5,959 nucleotides of DNA from Pseudomonadota bacterium (GTDB lineage Bacteria; Pseudomonadota; Gammaproteobacteria; Xanthomonadales; Xanthomonadaceae). Each line of letters opens with the position of its first letter. The stretch's first letter is position 1. The stretch covers positions 1 through 5,959 of the forward strand of contig JANXZP010000015.1 in assembly GCA_025355485.1 (NCBI GenBank), given 5' to 3'. The translations under genes were made by a program, and so were the position numbers. Positions 4,924 through 5,959 of the stretch are shown here, piece by piece. The notes beneath the pieces are model-generated. The model worked only from the letters and a program-made list of their open reading frames with translations. It searched no databases and was not told where the DNA came from.

Positions 4924-5959
4924 TCAGAACTTGAAGTTCAGATCCACATACCAGAAGCGGAACGGCAGGTCGTAGTCGCTGGCATCGTAGCCATTGAGCG
5001 AGCAGGTCACGCACACCGGCGGATTCTGCGCGAACACGTTGTTCAGGCCTCCCGACAACTTCAGGCCGTTCATGCCGAACGAGTTGTTCCATGCGAGTTG
5101 CACGTCGTTGTAGGTCGTTGCCTTCAACGTGTGGAAGCCGACCTTGGCCCGATTACCGGCAGCATCTGGGCAGAAGCTGGTCGGACGAGCTGCCGTGTGG
5201 CAGTCCTCCTTGACCGACGACAAGTAACGCAGGTTCCAAGTCGCGCTCCAATCGTCGTATTTCCAGCCGAGCTGCAGATTGCTTTTCCAATCGAAGATGG
5301 CGGTGTCCTGGCCATCGACCTGCAGTTCGATGCCAACAGCGCGCGGATCGACGGCTCCTGTCGGACCAATCTTTTTGTAATCGATTGTGTAGGTCGCTTG
5401 CACGGCCGCGCTGAACTGACCCCAGCTCGTCTGCGGACTCAGCCAGTTGGATTTGATATCCAAGCCGCTGGTGGTGATCTGCCCTAGATTGGTCAGAATA
5501 TCGGAAGGTGGCTGGAGCTGGTTGTTCGATGAATAACGCTGGAACTCTGCGGCACAAGCGGCGCTAATGGTGGCCCCCGAATAACATGCATCAAGCAGGG
5601 ATTGGGTGTCGGGTGCGCCGATCGCATGCTTGATCTTGTAGTGGAAGTAATCCAGCTCGAAATCGAGCTTGGCAGACCACGAAAGGTTTTCCGCCCACGA
5701 CGGGCTGTACACCGCGCCGATGTTGTAGTTGTCCGATTTCTCCGGCTTCAGGGTCGAATTGCCGCCGGTAAAGGTGGTGATTTGCGTGTTGAGCTGCTGG
5801 AACGGGTGCAAAGCTGAGGAGGGCACATGCGCCGCATTGCACGCTGCAGCAAATTTCGCGTCGAACGCTCCGGTGTGTGGGTCAGCATTGCAAGGGTCCT
5901 GCACGGTTGAACCAAATTGGCCCAAACCGAACAGCTCGCCGATATTCGGCGCGCGGATG
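4924..5959 (-). CDS. TonB-dependent receptor, C-terminal beta-barrel part (5'-partial)
   Basis: TonB-dependent receptors are outer-membrane barrels that import siderophores, vitamins, glycans or peptides using TonB-ExbBD energy. About 345 residues of the C-terminal barrel are visible and the frame is open to the right edge, so the signal peptide, TonB box and plug lie outside. The visible part opens with IRAPNIGELFG, the conserved mid-barrel R-A-P-x-(x)-E-L-(F/Y) motif, followed by LKPEKSDNYNIGAVYSP (the usual L-K-P-E-x-S strand start). Alternating strands such as WSAKLDFELDYFHYKIK and GLDIKSNWLSP come next, then GLNNVFAQNPPV, and it ends in WYVDLNFKF with the terminal Phe used for BAM-dependent insertion. 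Eight cysteines occur, mostly in likely extracellular loops, including CVTC near the end, so loop disulfides are plausible. A TTG at 5925 is not a real start because conserved barrel sequence lies upstream. The ligand cannot be inferred. Confidence 0.93.
   Translation of the reverse strand, partial: IRAPNIGELFGLGQFGSTVQDPCNADPHTGAFDAKFAAACNAAHVPSSALHPFQQLNTQITTFTGGNSTLKPEKSDNYNIGAVYSPSWAENLSWSAKLDFELDYFHYKIKHAIGAPDTQSLLDACYSGATISAACAAEFQRYSSNNQLQPPSDILTNLGQITTSGLDIKSNWLSPQTSWGQFSAAVQATYTIDYKKIGPTGAVDPRAVGIELQVDGQDTAIFDWKSNLQLGWKYDDWSATWNLRYLSSVKEDCHTAARPTSFCPDAAGNRAKVGFHTLKATTYNDVQLAWNNSFGMNGLKLSGGLNNVFAQNPPVCVTCSLNGYDASDYDLPFRFWYVDLNFKF

Noticed and set aside
4810..5487. 225-residue plus-strand open frame opposite the receptor gene
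   Set aside because: It begins inside the REP pair and crosses the terminator, and its sequence is the antisense of clear TonB receptor barrel strands.

Overview
The window looks like core chromosome of a GC-rich gammaproteobacterium, most likely in the Xanthomonadales/Lysobacterales (the Xanthomonas-Lysobacter-Rhodanobacter-Dokdonella range). Three things point there. The gene order rho / engB / cytochrome c4 / dsbA / endonuclease-exonuclease-phosphatase (EEP) protein is one I associate with that order. The Rho, EngB and EEP proteins resemble xanthomonad versions. A GTAG-type REP palindrome pair, like the SMAG elements described in Stenotrophomonas maltophilia, lies in one intergenic gap. 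The placement is made by reading, without a database search.

Layout, left to right: (1) the 3' part of rho on the plus strand, running in from the left edge with a disordered polar N-terminal tail; (2) a short convergent gap holding a bidirectional terminator; (3) engB on the minus strand; (4) a divergent intergenic region of about 200 bp with a good sigma70-type promoter and a perfect 12-bp hairpin in the leader of the next gene; (5) a diheme cytochrome c4 gene, a DsbA-like thiol oxidoreductase gene and an EEP-family gene, all on the plus strand; (6) a convergent gap with an inverted GTAG REP pair, whose first four bases include the EEP stop codon, followed at once by a second bidirectional terminator; (7) the C-terminal beta-barrel part of a TonB-dependent receptor on the minus strand, running off the right edge.

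The genes are mostly housekeeping: transcription termination (Rho), ribosome assembly (EngB), periplasmic electron transfer (c4), periplasmic or lipid-anchored disulfide chemistry (DsbA) and outer-membrane uptake (receptor). The c4-dsbA neighbourhood makes sense as envelope redox functions, but co-transcription is only an inference. I see no phage, insertion sequence, CRISPR array, toxin-antitoxin pair, tRNA or rRNA. No new multi-gene system is visible. The most interesting signals are the REP pair fused to a stop codon, the mRNA-leader hairpin of cytochrome c4 and the disordered extension of Rho.
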